This document shows, piece after piece, positions 1-8,863 of a stretch of 64,000 bases of DNA. The notes under the pieces were generated by a model. It did no database searches, had not been told where the DNA came from, and worked only from the letters and a program-made list of their open reading frames with translations. A program made the translations under genes and the position numbers. How positions within the stretch are numbered: the stretch's first letter is position 1; each line of letters begins with the position of its first letter. This DNA comes from Spartobacteria bacterium (GTDB taxonomy: Bacteria; Verrucomicrobiota; Verrucomicrobiia; Chthoniobacterales; UBA10450): positions 1-64,000 of the forward strand of contig PMSN01000023.1 of NCBI GenBank assembly GCA_003167555.1, read 5' to 3'.

Positions 1-201
1 CGGATAATCTCTTGTTATCCTTCAAAGCGCAACTTCGCAAGTCCGCTCGCCTTTCGGGTGGGCTTGGTCAGATTGGGTTTCGGTCTCCGCGGTGCTCCAG
101 CCTGCGTGAGTTCCGGCTCGCAGTGACATTAGTGGAACAGCGAGCGACGCTTTCTTCTCGATGCTAATCCGCAGAAGCGATATGAAGCCTTCTGAGATCC
201 G

Positions 202-870
202 ATGCGTGCGTCTGAACAATTTGTGGAGCGCTATTACACGGACGACCTTGCCGAGCAGGAGAGTCCCGAGAGCAAGTGGGCGGCGCAATGGGCGAAGGAG
301 GTAAGAGGTTCTTGCGTTCTTAACGCCGCTTGCGGGCCGCAGCTATTCAATGACGCTCTGGCCTTTGCGGAAACTCCACGCCATCTTGTCGGTATCGATG
401 CGAACGCGACCAACATTGAATTTCTTAAGGAGTCGGAACTTCCCGATATCCTCAAGGCCAAGAAGTTTCTGGCCGAGCATGACGTCAATGTGCACTTGCT
501 CCTTAACGATGTCCGCGAACACAATCCGGCTTTACGGAGGCACTTTGATACTGTCTATGTTTCAGGTCTGATTGGGAGCTTCGACGAGGCAGATACGCGC
601 GCGACTCTTCGAATGCTTTCTGCCTACTTAAAGCCTGGCGGTCGCCTGGTGATTGTGAGCTGGGCTGAGGATTACCTCAGCAAGGCTAAATTAGAGGAGC
701 GGCGGCGATATCACTGGTATGAGAGACGTGATTTTTCCCCCACGGACATTCATAAACTGCTCCGCGTCGAAGGTTTTGAAGTTCTGAAACACGACGCTTA
801 TCGCCCCGACAATCCGCGGGAATATGAATGGGGGTTGATCTACGGAATCGTAGCTAATAAGCCCACGTAA
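202..870 (+). CDS. Class I SAM-dependent methyltransferase
   Basis: The 222-residue protein has a Rossmann-type methyltransferase layout. A SAM-binding motif I variant (VLNAACGPQ) lies near residue 40, an acidic residue ends strand 2 (GIDANATN, near residue 66), and a post-motif region reads LKPGGRLVIVSWAEDYL near residue 150. The nearest upstream ATG (182) is out of frame, so the start at 202 is kept. It is probably cytosolic; the substrate cannot be told. The N-terminal RASEQFVERYYTDD resembles small-molecule methyltransferases more than DNA methylases, and no DPPY or similar DNA-methylase motif is seen. It lies inside the element, convergent with the coupling-protein gene, so it is probably cargo. 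Confidence 0.75.
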   Translation: MRASEQFVERYYTDDLAEQESPESKWAAQWAKEVRGSCVLNAACGPQLFNDALAFAETPRHLVGIDANATNIEFLKESELPDILKAKKFLAEHDVNVHLLLNDVREHNPALRRHFDTVYVSGLIGSFDEADTRATLRMLSAYLKPGGRLVIVSWAEDYLSKAKLEERRRYHWYERRDFSPTDIHKLLRVEGFEVLKHDAYRPDNPREYEWGLIYGIVANKPT

Positions 871-912
871 GAACGCGGCCCGTCTCTGAGATCGTGGTTT
901 CGCCGCTGTAGC

Positions 913-2322
913 TTAGCGAAACCACGAGCAGACTTCTCCGGTCGGCTCAAGCGGCGCCAACAAATAGCGACGGTGACCGCGCTCGCAATGAACAACGACG
1001 GCGGTGTGTTTTGAAAGGTTTCGCAGTTGGTACGGCTTGATCTTGTGCTCTTCCTGGTCGGAATAATTTCGCGACATCTGGCCGCCGTTGTAGCCCCACG
1101 ACTTCTTGATCACGCGGTTTTTGCCGAGGAAATCAGCACTCTCGACCGCGCCTTCTTCATCGGCCGCTTTGAAAATCATGCGGTTACGGAGATTGAGGGT
1201 GAAGACGCGAGATTTTTCCCGCCCCAGCGGTGGGACGAACGATGTTGAGGATTGCGCGGCCGCGACAACCGTCGCTTGCGCTTCGCGAATCACGTCGATG
1301 CAGTTGTAATCGCTCATTCCGTCTTCACTTGCCGAGACGAAACGCTGCGCTTCATCCGCCCACAGGATGATCAAGTTATCACGCCGGCGCTCCTCTGCGG
1401 GTTTATCGAAGCGACGAAGCGCGTGCGTGTAGAAGAGCATCTTCAGAAATGTGTTCACGTAGCGCCGCTCAAGTTGGAATTTCTGCGGCATCGCGACGCA
1501 GATGATCTTGCCGCGATCGATGTCGGCAAAATCGAATGTGTTGCCGGCAGGGCAGAATACCTCCGCGATGTCCGGTGTCATGAATGCCTGCAAGTAGTTT
1601 GCGATTGTTTCTTTCACACCGCCGATTTGTTCCGGAGGCTGAGAAAGGAAACGATTGGCGAAATGCTCGGCGAGTTCGCGGCGACGGGCCGTTTGGTGAC
1701 TCGAAGCGAGGTCGGTCATCGCTTCGTCGAGGTCGCCTTGATCGAGCAGCAGGTGATAAGCGTTTTCCAGCGTCACGTCAGCTCCGATCTCGCGGAGCGT
1801 TTCTAATGCGGCGGCGATGTGAATCTGGGCCTGGCTCTTAAAGAAACCTTTGTCACCCGCCTGCCCGAGTGACCCCGCGGTATCCACGACAGCTTTGGCA
1901 AAAGTGTTGTACGGAATGGTGCGGTCGGACGTGAGATTGTATGTGTGCTTCGGTTGCCAATGGAGACCGGCGTCTTCCGGTCTGACTTGCAGAAGGATGA
2001 GATCGTCTTCACGTCCAAAGTGCCGTGCCATCTCCGAAAGCGTTTCCCAATATATGCCTTTGTCGTCGATGCAGAGCCCACCCCATGTCGGCTCGTTGCG
2101 GAAGACCTGGAACAGGAGAGGCGTGATACCTGATCGTGTTTTTCCTGAACCTGTATCGCCCGTGATGAGCCAGCCGCGGCAAAAGTCTGCGCGCGTCCAC
2201 TTGAAACCAGCGAGCCGAACAACCGCTCGATGCTTGTGCCCTCGAGAGAGATGAGAGATCAGAGTGACGATCGCCGTCAGCCAAAAAACGCCCACAGCGG
2301 CGAACCCGAAAGTCGCACTCAT
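913..2322 (-). CDS. VirD4/TraG-like type IV coupling ATPase
   Basis: The 469-residue protein has one N-terminal membrane segment (residues ~5-23), a Walker A motif GDTGSGKTRS near residue 55, and a Walker B-like strand LIILWADEAQRF near residue 320. Coupling proteins dock the relaxase-DNA complex to the secretion channel at the inner membrane and pump DNA with ATP. At 469 residues it is shorter than classic TraD/VirD4 and has a single membrane helix instead of two. It is the last gene of a minus-strand operon with 4-bp overlaps (ATGA type) to the two genes upstream. The divergent relaxase 1.6 kb away supports a conjugative role. An HerA/FtsK-like ATPase of another kind is the alternative. Confidence 0.8.
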   Translation of the reverse strand: MSATFGFAAVGVFWLTAIVTLISHLSRGHKHRAVVRLAGFKWTRADFCRGWLITGDTGSGKTRSGITPLLFQVFRNEPTWGGLCIDDKGIYWETLSEMARHFGREDDLILLQVRPEDAGLHWQPKHTYNLTSDRTIPYNTFAKAVVDTAGSLGQAGDKGFFKSQAQIHIAAALETLREIGADVTLENAYHLLLDQGDLDEAMTDLASSHQTARRRELAEHFANRFLSQPPEQIGGVKETIANYLQAFMTPDIAEVFCPAGNTFDFADIDRGKIICVAMPQKFQLERRYVNTFLKMLFYTHALRRFDKPAEERRRDNLIILWADEAQRFVSASEDGMSDYNCIDVIREAQATVVAAAQSSTSFVPPLGREKSRVFTLNLRNRMIFKAADEEGAVESADFLGKNRVIKKSWGYNGGQMSRNYSDQEEHKIKPYQLRNLSKHTAVVVHCERGHRRYLLAPLEPTGEVCSWFR

Positions 2323-2675
2323 ATGGAACGGCCGATGAGCACGCCGGCAACTGCCGCCAATGCGATCATTACAAGAAGCGTCGCCAAACGGACACGATTT
2401 AGTCGTTCGACATTCTGCCCAAAGCGGCGCAGCTCGCCGACGAGATCAGATGCTTGGGTGATGAACGATTTTGATCGTCGGTCGAGCAGTTCGATCGTGC
2501 CGCGAAAATCTTCGAAGCTTGGAATGGCGGAGTCCTGGCTGTTGTCAGTATGACGCGCGTGTTGGAGATACACGCGGACCAGCCCCAGCGCGGCGATCAT
2601 CGGATCGCCATCGGCGATGTGATGCTTGCGCTGCCACTCGCCGATTGCGCGTTCTAGTGGGTCATCGGCGTTCAC
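2319..2675 (-). CDS. Small membrane-anchored protein of the mobilization operon
   Basis: This is a 118-residue protein I do not recognise. Residues ~1-90 are charged and helical (IELLDRRSKSFITQASD), likely a coiled coil, and the last ~22 residues (LLVMIALAAVAGVLIG) form a single transmembrane helix. It overlaps the ParA-like gene by 4 bp upstream and the coupling ATPase by 4 bp downstream, so the three are translationally coupled. Inference: a tail-anchored partner of the coupling protein, possibly supplying the membrane contact that the single-helix ATPase lacks. Confidence 0.65.
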   Translation of the reverse strand: MNADDPLERAIGEWQRKHHIADGDPMIAALGLVRVYLQHARHTDNSQDSAIPSFEDFRGTIELLDRRSKSFITQASDLVGELRRFGQNVERLNRVRLATLLVMIALAAVAGVLIGRSI

Positions 2676-3391
2676 GCGGCGAATCTCTCGGCAGCCTGCG
2701 GATCAGTGAGAAGCAGATCAGCGGCGCGATACAGTTGCCGGTAGAAGCGCATCTGCCACGTCTTGAGCCGCTGCCGGTCGAGCAAGTTGAACGCGGGATG
2801 CGCCAACGCCGGAGTGACTGGTGTGTTGTGCTCGTTCAGGGCGGTGACGAGCCAATCGTACATGCGCGGCATCGAGATCTCGCGCGCGTGCAATACATCA
2901 ACAACGTGCCGCCGCGTTTTGCTGCCGTCGTAAATCTTGAACGTGTCGCTGTGCGCTTCGTTCTTCACCACGACCCAGCCGCAGCCATCATGTAGCGCGT
3001 CCGACAATGTTCGCAGTTGCTCAACGCTGTCGGCCTCGTGATTGATCGGACAGATGACGGTTAGCCGCGCGTCCAGTGAACGCAGCACCTCCGCCAAACC
3101 AACCTCATCGAAGAAATCGATGAACAGGTCGGTGGAAGCCGCGCGGCAGTCGATCACGAGCAGATCGGAGGTTTCCGCAGTGGTGAAGACACGATCAATT
3201 TCGCGCCGATGTTCGAGGTTGATGAATTCCGCCTCCGGGTGGAAGCGCTTCAGCGTCGAGTTCTCGTGGTCGCTGTCGATCGCGCAATGAGCGATCCCGC
3301 AATCTTTCAGATACTGCACAAAGTTTGTGGCGAAGAAGCTCTTTCCGACTCCGCCTTTGCCGTTGATGACGAGGTTGATTTGTTTGTTCAT
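2672..3391 (-). CDS. ParA/MinD-like P-loop ATPase of the mobilization operon
   Basis: The 239-residue protein begins with a deviant Walker A motif, NGKGGVGKSFFATN (residues ~10-23), with the signature lysine of the ParA/MinD/SIMIBI class. Walker A' is in the DSDHENS region and a Walker B-like strand is LLVIDCRAAS. Such ATPases position DNA, plasmids or conjugation machinery (VirC1-like). The stop codon overlaps the start of the next gene by 4 bp. A 134-residue HTH-like gene lies just upstream on the same strand. In this context a VirC1-like role at the transfer origin is as likely as partition, since no ParB gene is visible. Confidence 0.75.
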   Translation of the reverse strand: MNKQINLVINGKGGVGKSFFATNFVQYLKDCGIAHCAIDSDHENSTLKRFHPEAEFINLEHRREIDRVFTTAETSDLLVIDCRAASTDLFIDFFDEVGLAEVLRSLDARLTVICPINHEADSVEQLRTLSDALHDGCGWVVVKNEAHSDTFKIYDGSKTRRHVVDVLHAREISMPRMYDWLVTALNEHNTPVTPALAHPAFNLLDRQRLKTWQMRFYRQLYRAADLLLTDPQAAERFAA

Positions 3392-3406
3392 GTGATGGTG
3401 CAGTGA

Positions 3407-3811
3407 TCAGAGGGTGCGCGGATCGGCGACGCGCGGTCCGCGTGTGCGGGAACGCTCCGCTGGCGGTTCGGTGTGCGGGAGTGGCGCCGGTGATGGTGCA
3501 GGCGGTGACGGGTCCGCCACAACCGGGCCGGCCGCGCGCCGACGGCCGGATCGTCTCGGTTGTCGCTGCGGTATGTGGTCGCCATTCACTTCGGCGAGGA
3601 ATCGCGCGATCGTGTCGGTTCCGACCGACACGTCCACAGTGGCAAGCAATTCGCGGATGAGCCGGAGCGACGCGCCCTTTTGCCGCAGCTCGACGATGCC
3701 ATCCTTGAGCGGCATGAGTTTTGCGTGACGCGTCGATGGCGGCGGCGTGAATGTGCGCGCAGCCTCGTTGAAACGTTGCGTGCGCGCTGCGATGTCGGCG
3801 GTTTCGCTCAT
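3407..3811 (-). CDS. Small predicted DNA-binding protein with proline-rich tail
   Basis: The protein is 134 residues long. Residues ~32-75 (LKDGIVELRQKGASLRLIRE then TIARFLAEV) look like a helix-turn-helix of the kind found in short plasmid accessory proteins. The C-terminal half (PSPPAPSPAPLPHTEPPAER) is low-complexity and rich in Pro, Arg and Ala, probably disordered. It is the first gene of the minus-strand mobilization operon, 15 bp upstream of the ParA-like gene. It faces the relaxase gene across a gap with two perfect inverted repeats. It could be an autoregulator or a relaxosome accessory factor that binds those repeats; this is inference from position. Confidence 0.6.
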   Translation of the reverse strand: MSETADIAARTQRFNEAARTFTPPPSTRHAKLMPLKDGIVELRQKGASLRLIRELLATVDVSVGTDTIARFLAEVNGDHIPQRQPRRSGRRRAAGPVVADPSPPAPSPAPLPHTEPPAERSRTRGPRVADPRTL

Positions 3812-3846
3812 GGTTGCGGGAGCGGGTTAGCGACGAGCCGAAAATT

Positions 3847-3908
3847 CCTTAGCTGTGCTAAGGGGTAGGGCGTCCCTTCTAAAAACTTACGGTGCATTGC
3901 TGCACCGT
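3847..3908. promoter_or_regulatory. Two perfect inverted repeats between divergent mobilization genes; candidate oriT or operator
   Basis: Inverted repeat 1 is CCTTAG-CTGTG-CTAAGG at 3847-3863. Inverted repeat 2 is ACGGTGCA-TTGC-TGCACCGT at 3889-3908. Both lie in the 147-bp gap between the minus-strand mobilization operon and the relaxase gene. Transfer origins of MOBF systems usually sit beside the relaxase gene and contain hairpins near the nick site. The same gap must also hold the two divergent promoters, so one or both repeats could be operators instead. Confidence 0.5.
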
Positions 3909-3958
3909 TTTCTCAGATAGCCTGCTGATCGCGGCTCTCAGATCGGAGCAAGAGCCTG

Positions 3959-6805
3959 ATGAGTGGGTGCTATTTCGGTGGTGTGCTTTCGCCGAAAACA
4001 CAGACCAACCTGAAGAACGCGAAGGGATATTTCGAAGAGCATTTAAGCGTCGGTGATTACTATGCTGAGAACGAAAGCGTGCGCGGCGAGTGGTTGGGCA
4101 AAGGTGCTGAACTTCTCGGTTTATCCGGCACAGTCACGAGGGATCAATTCCTGGCGCTTTGCGAGAATCAGCATCCGGCGTCGCGTGAGCTCTTAACACA
4201 GAGACGAAACACAACTCGAAAGGACACTGCCGGTGAAGTGGCGAATCGCCGCGTATTTTACGACTTCACGATTTCACCACCGAAATCCGTTTCAATCGCC
4301 GCACTGGTAGGAGGCGATCAACGCATCGTCGCGGCGCATAACGATGCGGTGAAAGTTGCGCTGAAAGAATTGGAGCAATTCGCAGCTGCTCGTGTCCGAT
4401 CCAAAAAGAGCAATTCGGATCGAAGGACAAGCAACATCGTCGCGGCTCTGTTTCAGCACGACGCTTCACGCGCGCTCGATCCGCACCTGCATACGCATTG
4501 CATCATCTTCAACGCGACGCACGACGATCGGGAAGGTTGCTGGAAAGCGCTGCAGAATTATGAAATGCTCGGCGCGCAGAAATACGCGGAGAACGTGTAT
4601 TATCACGAGCTCGCGCGTGCGTTGCGTGGCTACGGTTACACGATCATCAATGCCGCTCGGGGTGATTTTGAGATTGCGGAGGTCAGTCGTGAACTTTGTG
4701 AGCGCTTTTCGAAACGGCATCGCGAGATCGATGAAAAGACGCGTGCATTTCTCGCGTCGCATCCGGACAAGCAAACCGGAAATAAAAACGCGATTCGCGA
4801 GCACATCGCACACAAGGATCGCGCTCGCAAAATGCCCGACGTTGGTTCGCAACAACTTCGGCGATTTTGGGCAGAGCAGCTTACTACAGACGACTCCTTA
4901 TCTTTGCATCCGACGCGACAACGGAATGCATCACCCGAGCCTTTCACCTCGGCGGCCGAAGCGGTGACTTGGGCAGAAAGGCATTTGTTCGAGAGACGCT
5001 CGGTCGTGCGCCTACACGAGCTTTGGCGTCATGCTTTGGAAGCCGCGCGCGGCGGCTCGCTTTCGTTGGCGGATATTAAGAAAGAAACCATGTCGCGCGT
5101 TTATCTGCGCGACGGAAGCGACAAGGTTGCGCATCGGGATGTGCTCGCGCGTGAATGGGAGATTGTGCAAGCGGCCCGGGATGGAATCGGCCGACATACT
5201 CCGCTCGCGACCATTATTGGTAACAGCGGACTTGCTGAGGATCAGCATCGGGCGCTCGATGCGATTTTGAAATCCACGAGCTTCATCACGCTATTCCGCG
5301 GCGGTGCAGGCACGGGGAAGAGTTTTGTCCTGCGAGCTGTTCAACAAGCCATCGATCGTAGCAATCGCTCATCGGTCCTGCTTGCGCCACAACGCCAGCA
5401 AGTCATTGATCTCGCGCGGGACGGTCTTACGCAAACACAGACGGTCAGGGAATGTCTGCAACGGCGCGATTTAGCGGAACGCGCAGTCGTCATTGTTGAT
5501 GAAGCCGGCCAGATCGACGGAAGACAGTTGCTTGATCTGATTCGTTTCGTTCGGGACCGCAACGGCCGATTGATTTTGTGCGGCGACACGCGACAGCACG
5601 GACCCGTGGAAGCTTCGGATGCTTTGCGTGCAATCGAACGCTACTCCGGTTTGCGTGCCGCAGAGCTGAATCAAATTCGCCGACAAGAACCGAAACGCGG
5701 ACGAACCGCCGCGGAGCGGAAGCAGATTCGAGATTATCGCGAGGCCGTAAAAGCGGCAGCTGCCGGAGAAGTTGGGCGTTCGTTTGAAAAATTGGCGAAG
5801 CTTGGAGCGGTGGTCGAATGCGGCCTTGGGGAGCAGGTTACGCGGCTCTGCGACGGTTATCTCGATATCGCCGGGCGCAACGAATCTGCCATTGTCGTGT
5901 CACAAACACGCGCTGAGGTGCGCGAGATTAACGATGCCATTCGTGAACGACTTCGCGAGCGCTGCCTGCTCGCAGGCAACGAGACGAAAGTCATGGCGCT
6001 GGAGCAAGTAGACCTCACGTCGGCGCAGAAACTGGATGCCAGACATTATCCAGCCGATTGCGTGCTCGTGTTCAATCGGGACTTGAGCGGCTGCGTCCGA
6101 GGCGAACGCGGAAAGTTGATTGGAATAACTGCAAAGCGTTTGGCTCTCGAAGTTAATGGAAAGGTGCGACATATCCCGCTCACACACCTCGATCACATCA
6201 ACGTCTGCCGGGAACGCGCGCTTTCTCTTTCTCCAGGCGATCGGCTCCAACTGAAAGCGAACAGCATAAGTGCGGATGGTCGCAAACTCGCGAATGGCGA
6301 AATCGTCAGCGTCGCGCAGATCAAATCGACCGGAGCGATTCGGTTAGCGGATGGTCGCGTCCTTCCTCCGCACTATCGACAATTTCTTCGCGGCTACGCA
6401 GTCACATCGTACGGATCGCAGGGAAAAACTGTCGATCATGTGTTGTTTTCTGATTCCGCCATTCGCGCTGCGACGAACTCGCAGCAGTGGTATGTCACGA
6501 TTTCGCGAGGCCGAAAGAGCATCCAAATTTTCACGCCTGATAAAGATCAGCTCCGGTATGCCATAATTCGCAGCGGCGAGCGTGAACTTGCGCTCGATCT
6601 TCTTTCCGCTCGCGCTCGACGATATGGCGTGCGCCAGCAAGTTCTTCGTTCCGTGCGCCGCGGACGCGAATTCGCGCGTCGAATCGCTCATGTAGCGATG
6701 CGCTCATGGACGGCCGCGTTCATCAAATCGCATCTGAAACCGACGAATGAAATCAGAAACCAACAGGCGAACCGTGTCGTCCGCGCCGGCGTGCTGGCAG
6801 CGTGA
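3959..6805 (+). CDS. TrwC/TraI-type (MOBF) conjugative relaxase-helicase
   Basis: The 948-residue protein has an N-terminal relaxase domain (residues ~1-300). It has paired tyrosines in VGDYYAEN (near residue 36) and the three-histidine metal motif DPHLHTHCIIFN near residue 177. The C-terminal part is a RecD2/TraI-like superfamily 1 helicase with Walker A GGAGTGKSF (near residue 448), Walker B VVIVDEAGQ and the late motif YAVTSYGSQGKTVDH. Such proteins nick oriT, stay linked to the 5' end and unwind the transferred strand. A GTG at 3983 gives MLSPKTQTNLKNAK, the usual family beginning, and may be the true start. The gene lies opposite the mobilization operon. The downstream small gene starts inside its last codons. 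Confidence 0.92.
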   Translation: MSGCYFGGVLSPKTQTNLKNAKGYFEEHLSVGDYYAENESVRGEWLGKGAELLGLSGTVTRDQFLALCENQHPASRELLTQRRNTTRKDTAGEVANRRVFYDFTISPPKSVSIAALVGGDQRIVAAHNDAVKVALKELEQFAAARVRSKKSNSDRRTSNIVAALFQHDASRALDPHLHTHCIIFNATHDDREGCWKALQNYEMLGAQKYAENVYYHELARALRGYGYTIINAARGDFEIAEVSRELCERFSKRHREIDEKTRAFLASHPDKQTGNKNAIREHIAHKDRARKMPDVGSQQLRRFWAEQLTTDDSLSLHPTRQRNASPEPFTSAAEAVTWAERHLFERRSVVRLHELWRHALEAARGGSLSLADIKKETMSRVYLRDGSDKVAHRDVLAREWEIVQAARDGIGRHTPLATIIGNSGLAEDQHRALDAILKSTSFITLFRGGAGTGKSFVLRAVQQAIDRSNRSSVLLAPQRQQVIDLARDGLTQTQTVRECLQRRDLAERAVVIVDEAGQIDGRQLLDLIRFVRDRNGRLILCGDTRQHGPVEASDALRAIERYSGLRAAELNQIRRQEPKRGRTAAERKQIRDYREAVKAAAAGEVGRSFEKLAKLGAVVECGLGEQVTRLCDGYLDIAGRNESAIVVSQTRAEVREINDAIRERLRERCLLAGNETKVMALEQVDLTSAQKLDARHYPADCVLVFNRDLSGCVRGERGKLIGITAKRLALEVNGKVRHIPLTHLDHINVCRERALSLSPGDRLQLKANSISADGRKLANGEIVSVAQIKSTGAIRLADGRVLPPHYRQFLRGYAVTSYGSQGKTVDHVLFSDSAIRAATNSQQWYVTISRGRKSIQIFTPDKDQLRYAIIRSGERELALDLLSARARRYGVRQQVLRSVRRGREFARRIAHVAMRSWTAAFIKSHLKPTNEIRNQQANRVVRAGVLAA

Positions 6806-7094
6806 AGCGCCGTGCGCTTGCCTGCGCATTGAGACATCGCCGCGGGAATCGCATTTGTTTCCCTACCAACATCTCGTCACAGCATCGCTTAGTCAGAGCG
6901 ACCAAGCGGAAACGCTGCGCCTCACGTTCTCGTTACACGATGTCGAGATTGAGGGACGCAATCTTCGCGCGCTGCTTCTGGCCATTCAGGAATTCGCGGT
7001 GAAATGCGTGCGAGTTATGCCAGAGCGTTATCATCAACTGGAGGCTGGCGAGAACGGTGTGATATCACGCATTCGCATCGAAGAGGCGAAGTAA
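6747..7094 (+). CDS. Small protein overlapping the relaxase 3' end; tail duplicated at 12030
   Basis: The ORF encodes 115 residues of unknown function. It starts within the last 59 bp of the relaxase gene in another frame, which suggests translational coupling. The convincing part is residues ~33-115 (LFPYQHLVTASLSQSDQAET, later VMPERYHQLEAGENG). This looks like a compact alpha/beta domain with no signal peptide or membrane segment. The last ~25 codons recur, 83% identical in DNA, at 12030-12122 after the cargo operon. That shows the sequence was under protein-level conservation and marks the point where the cargo entered. ATG 6747 is the only ATG that keeps the whole domain. Confidence 0.65.
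   Translation: MKSETNRRTVSSAPACWQREAPCACLRIETSPRESHLFPYQHLVTASLSQSDQAETLRLTFSLHDVEIEGRNLRALLLAIQEFAVKCVRVMPERYHQLEAGENGVISRIRIEEAK
7021..7090 (+). repeat. Left copy of the direct repeat bounding the cargo operon
   Basis: These 70 bp match 12040-12109 with 58 identities and no gaps by my hand alignment. Both copies encode a MPERYxQLExGENGV-like segment in frame. The distance between copies is 5019 bp and exactly encloses the four cargo genes. Confidence 0.85.
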
Positions 7095-7312
7095 TTGCGC
7101 CAAAGTGCCGGGAGACGCACCGGCAAACACCCCAATACCTTAAACTAATATGGCAGGGGCTTCGGGATACAATGCAGAGGATGGTCGGGTCCAAATAGGC
7201 TCGTTTGACCGAACTCACCGAGCGCACTCACGTCAATTGTAAGATAAGGCGCAATCCGCAATATGCGCCAACGCGTCTTGACATCGTTCGCGGAGAATCC
7301 AAGTCTTGGGCC
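7095..7312. other. Leader region of the cargo operon, no gene seen
   Basis: These 218 bases hold no convincing reading frame of their own. A frame open from a TTG at 7205 continues into the phosphorylase-like gene, but its first 36 codons do not look like protein sequence of that family. The promoter of the cargo operon should be here; I cannot pick -35/-10 boxes with confidence. Confidence 0.4.
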
Positions 7313-8788
7313 ATGAAGCAAAAATTCGATCTGGGAGAGTTCGTAATTAAGTACGATCCGGTCGCCCCCGACCCCCGATTTTTCGAGACAGCGACGGAGA
7401 TGCGCTCGGCGAGCACGGCAACGCTATGGCCGCAGCCGGTGCCATGGCCGCCCGGAACCGCGCCGGTAGCAGACCCCCCGGCGACGAGCCCACATCCTAC
7501 GGACCCGCTACCGCAAGTAGATGTCCTGCTCGTGACGTGGACGGCCGGTGAAGCGCGGGCTCTGGCGGAATTGTTCACTCCCGGCGCGCAGCTTGAGCAA
7601 TGGAGCAAATACGATCACAATCTGGAATCGTTCATTCCCAAAGTAACCGGCAAGAAAGCGCCATTTAATGATCCCAAGCTTGCACTTTACTATCATCACC
7701 TGGGCCTTTACAACTTTTGCCGGATTGGCGCGGTCCGTGTGTTGTGTTTCAAGTCGGGCCTGCACTTTGCATATGATGGCCCGGCTATTCCCGTTGCGGA
7801 TCTCTGGAACCAGATTCTCGACGAGACCAAGGCTAGGCTGGTCATCACCACGGGCACTGGAGGCGGGATTGGAGCGAACGTTGATCTTGGAGATGCCGTT
7901 ATCGCGAGTGACACGGTTTTCGACTGCACTGACCCGTCCAAATTCGGCAATGCCCCTTTTAAGAACGCGAGTTATGCGGCTAGCGCGCTCCCGCAGAATC
8001 CGGTCGCCGATGTAACACCGGCTATGATGCAGCCCAACGCCGCGGTTTTGGCGGGGGCCCGCAAACTTCCCGCCCCCTTGCAGTTTCTTTACGCTGGATC
8101 GCCGGTCGCGGCGAGTCCCAAGATCGTCACCACCGACACCTTTGCTTACGATGACACGAGCAACGCCGCCGGGTTGCAGGGGCTGGGCAACGTTTGCGAT
8201 ATGGGCGACGCGGTACTGGGAATGGTCATGTCTGGCCGCCAAGCTGCGCCTACCTGGACGGCGATCCGAAACGTGTCCGATCCGCAAATGGACGGCAATC
8301 TTCCGCAGCCAGCACGTGACCAGGATGCGCGGGCCATCTATGTGAAGTATCAAATGATTACCACAGTTAGTAGTGTGCTTGCAGGCTGGGGCATCATTCG
8401 CAAGACCGCTCCGGCTGGGGCGCCGATCGCCCAGGTTGCCGCGGCGGTTCGCATGCTCGTTGCCCGCCCTCGGCTGGTTCCCCAGCGCACGCCGTCCGAT
8501 GTGCTCATGGAGGTGGTCGCCGGACGCGGGCTTAGCAGTCAAGATGCCACCAAAGCTGAGGTGCCGAGGCCTACGCTCGACCGACTCAACGGAGAGCTTA
8601 AGTCGGTCAATGTTTCTTTGTCGGACAGCGATGTTACTTATCGGCTTCTAAAGTACACCGATGAACTCAATGCGCCGCATGTCCTCTATCTGGCGCAGGT
8701 GAGCTTGGAGGATCCCGAAGCCTTCCGAGGGAGTTATCTCCTCGAGGGATGTGAGCTGGTCGCTAAGCGCGAGTACGTTTCGAGTTAA
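7313..8788 (+). CDS. Nucleoside phosphorylase-fold protein (MTA/SAH nucleosidase superfamily), cargo gene 1
   Basis: ATG 7313 gives 491 residues. The core has the features of the PNP/UDP phosphorylase superfamily. There is a central strand and glycine turn LVITTGTGGGIGANVDLGDA (near residue 180), an acidic/Met segment CDMGDAVLGMVMSG (near residue 300) where nucleosidases have their ME-type ribose-binding motif, and a late strand AIRNVSDPQ as in the VR-x-SD motif. A ~65-residue Pro-rich lead and a ~115-residue C-terminal extension are extra compared with the ~240-residue enzymes. Known members cleave N-glycosidic bonds of nucleosides, and related domains also serve as effectors in bacterial immunity proteins. 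First gene of a four-gene operon. Substrate unknown. Confidence 0.7.
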   Translation: MKQKFDLGEFVIKYDPVAPDPRFFETATEMRSASTATLWPQPVPWPPGTAPVADPPATSPHPTDPLPQVDVLLVTWTAGEARALAELFTPGAQLEQWSKYDHNLESFIPKVTGKKAPFNDPKLALYYHHLGLYNFCRIGAVRVLCFKSGLHFAYDGPAIPVADLWNQILDETKARLVITTGTGGGIGANVDLGDAVIASDTVFDCTDPSKFGNAPFKNASYAASALPQNPVADVTPAMMQPNAAVLAGARKLPAPLQFLYAGSPVAASPKIVTTDTFAYDDTSNAAGLQGLGNVCDMGDAVLGMVMSGRQAAPTWTAIRNVSDPQMDGNLPQPARDQDARAIYVKYQMITTVSSVLAGWGIIRKTAPAGAPIAQVAAAVRMLVARPRLVPQRTPSDVLMEVVAGRGLSSQDATKAEVPRPTLDRLNGELKSVNVSLSDSDVTYRLLKYTDELNAPHVLYLAQVSLEDPEAFRGSYLLEGCELVAKREYVSS

Positions 8789-8863
8789 CCGTGTCCACTG
8801 CACGAAGCCGGTTTCCCGAGTGAGGGAACGAGATCCCAGTTTTGGAAAAGCGGACGAACTAGT

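Noticed and set aside
1-201. Left attachment site or intact tRNA at the window start
   Set aside because: No T-arm, CCA end or copy of the 45-bp fragment is visible here, so the left end lies outside the window.
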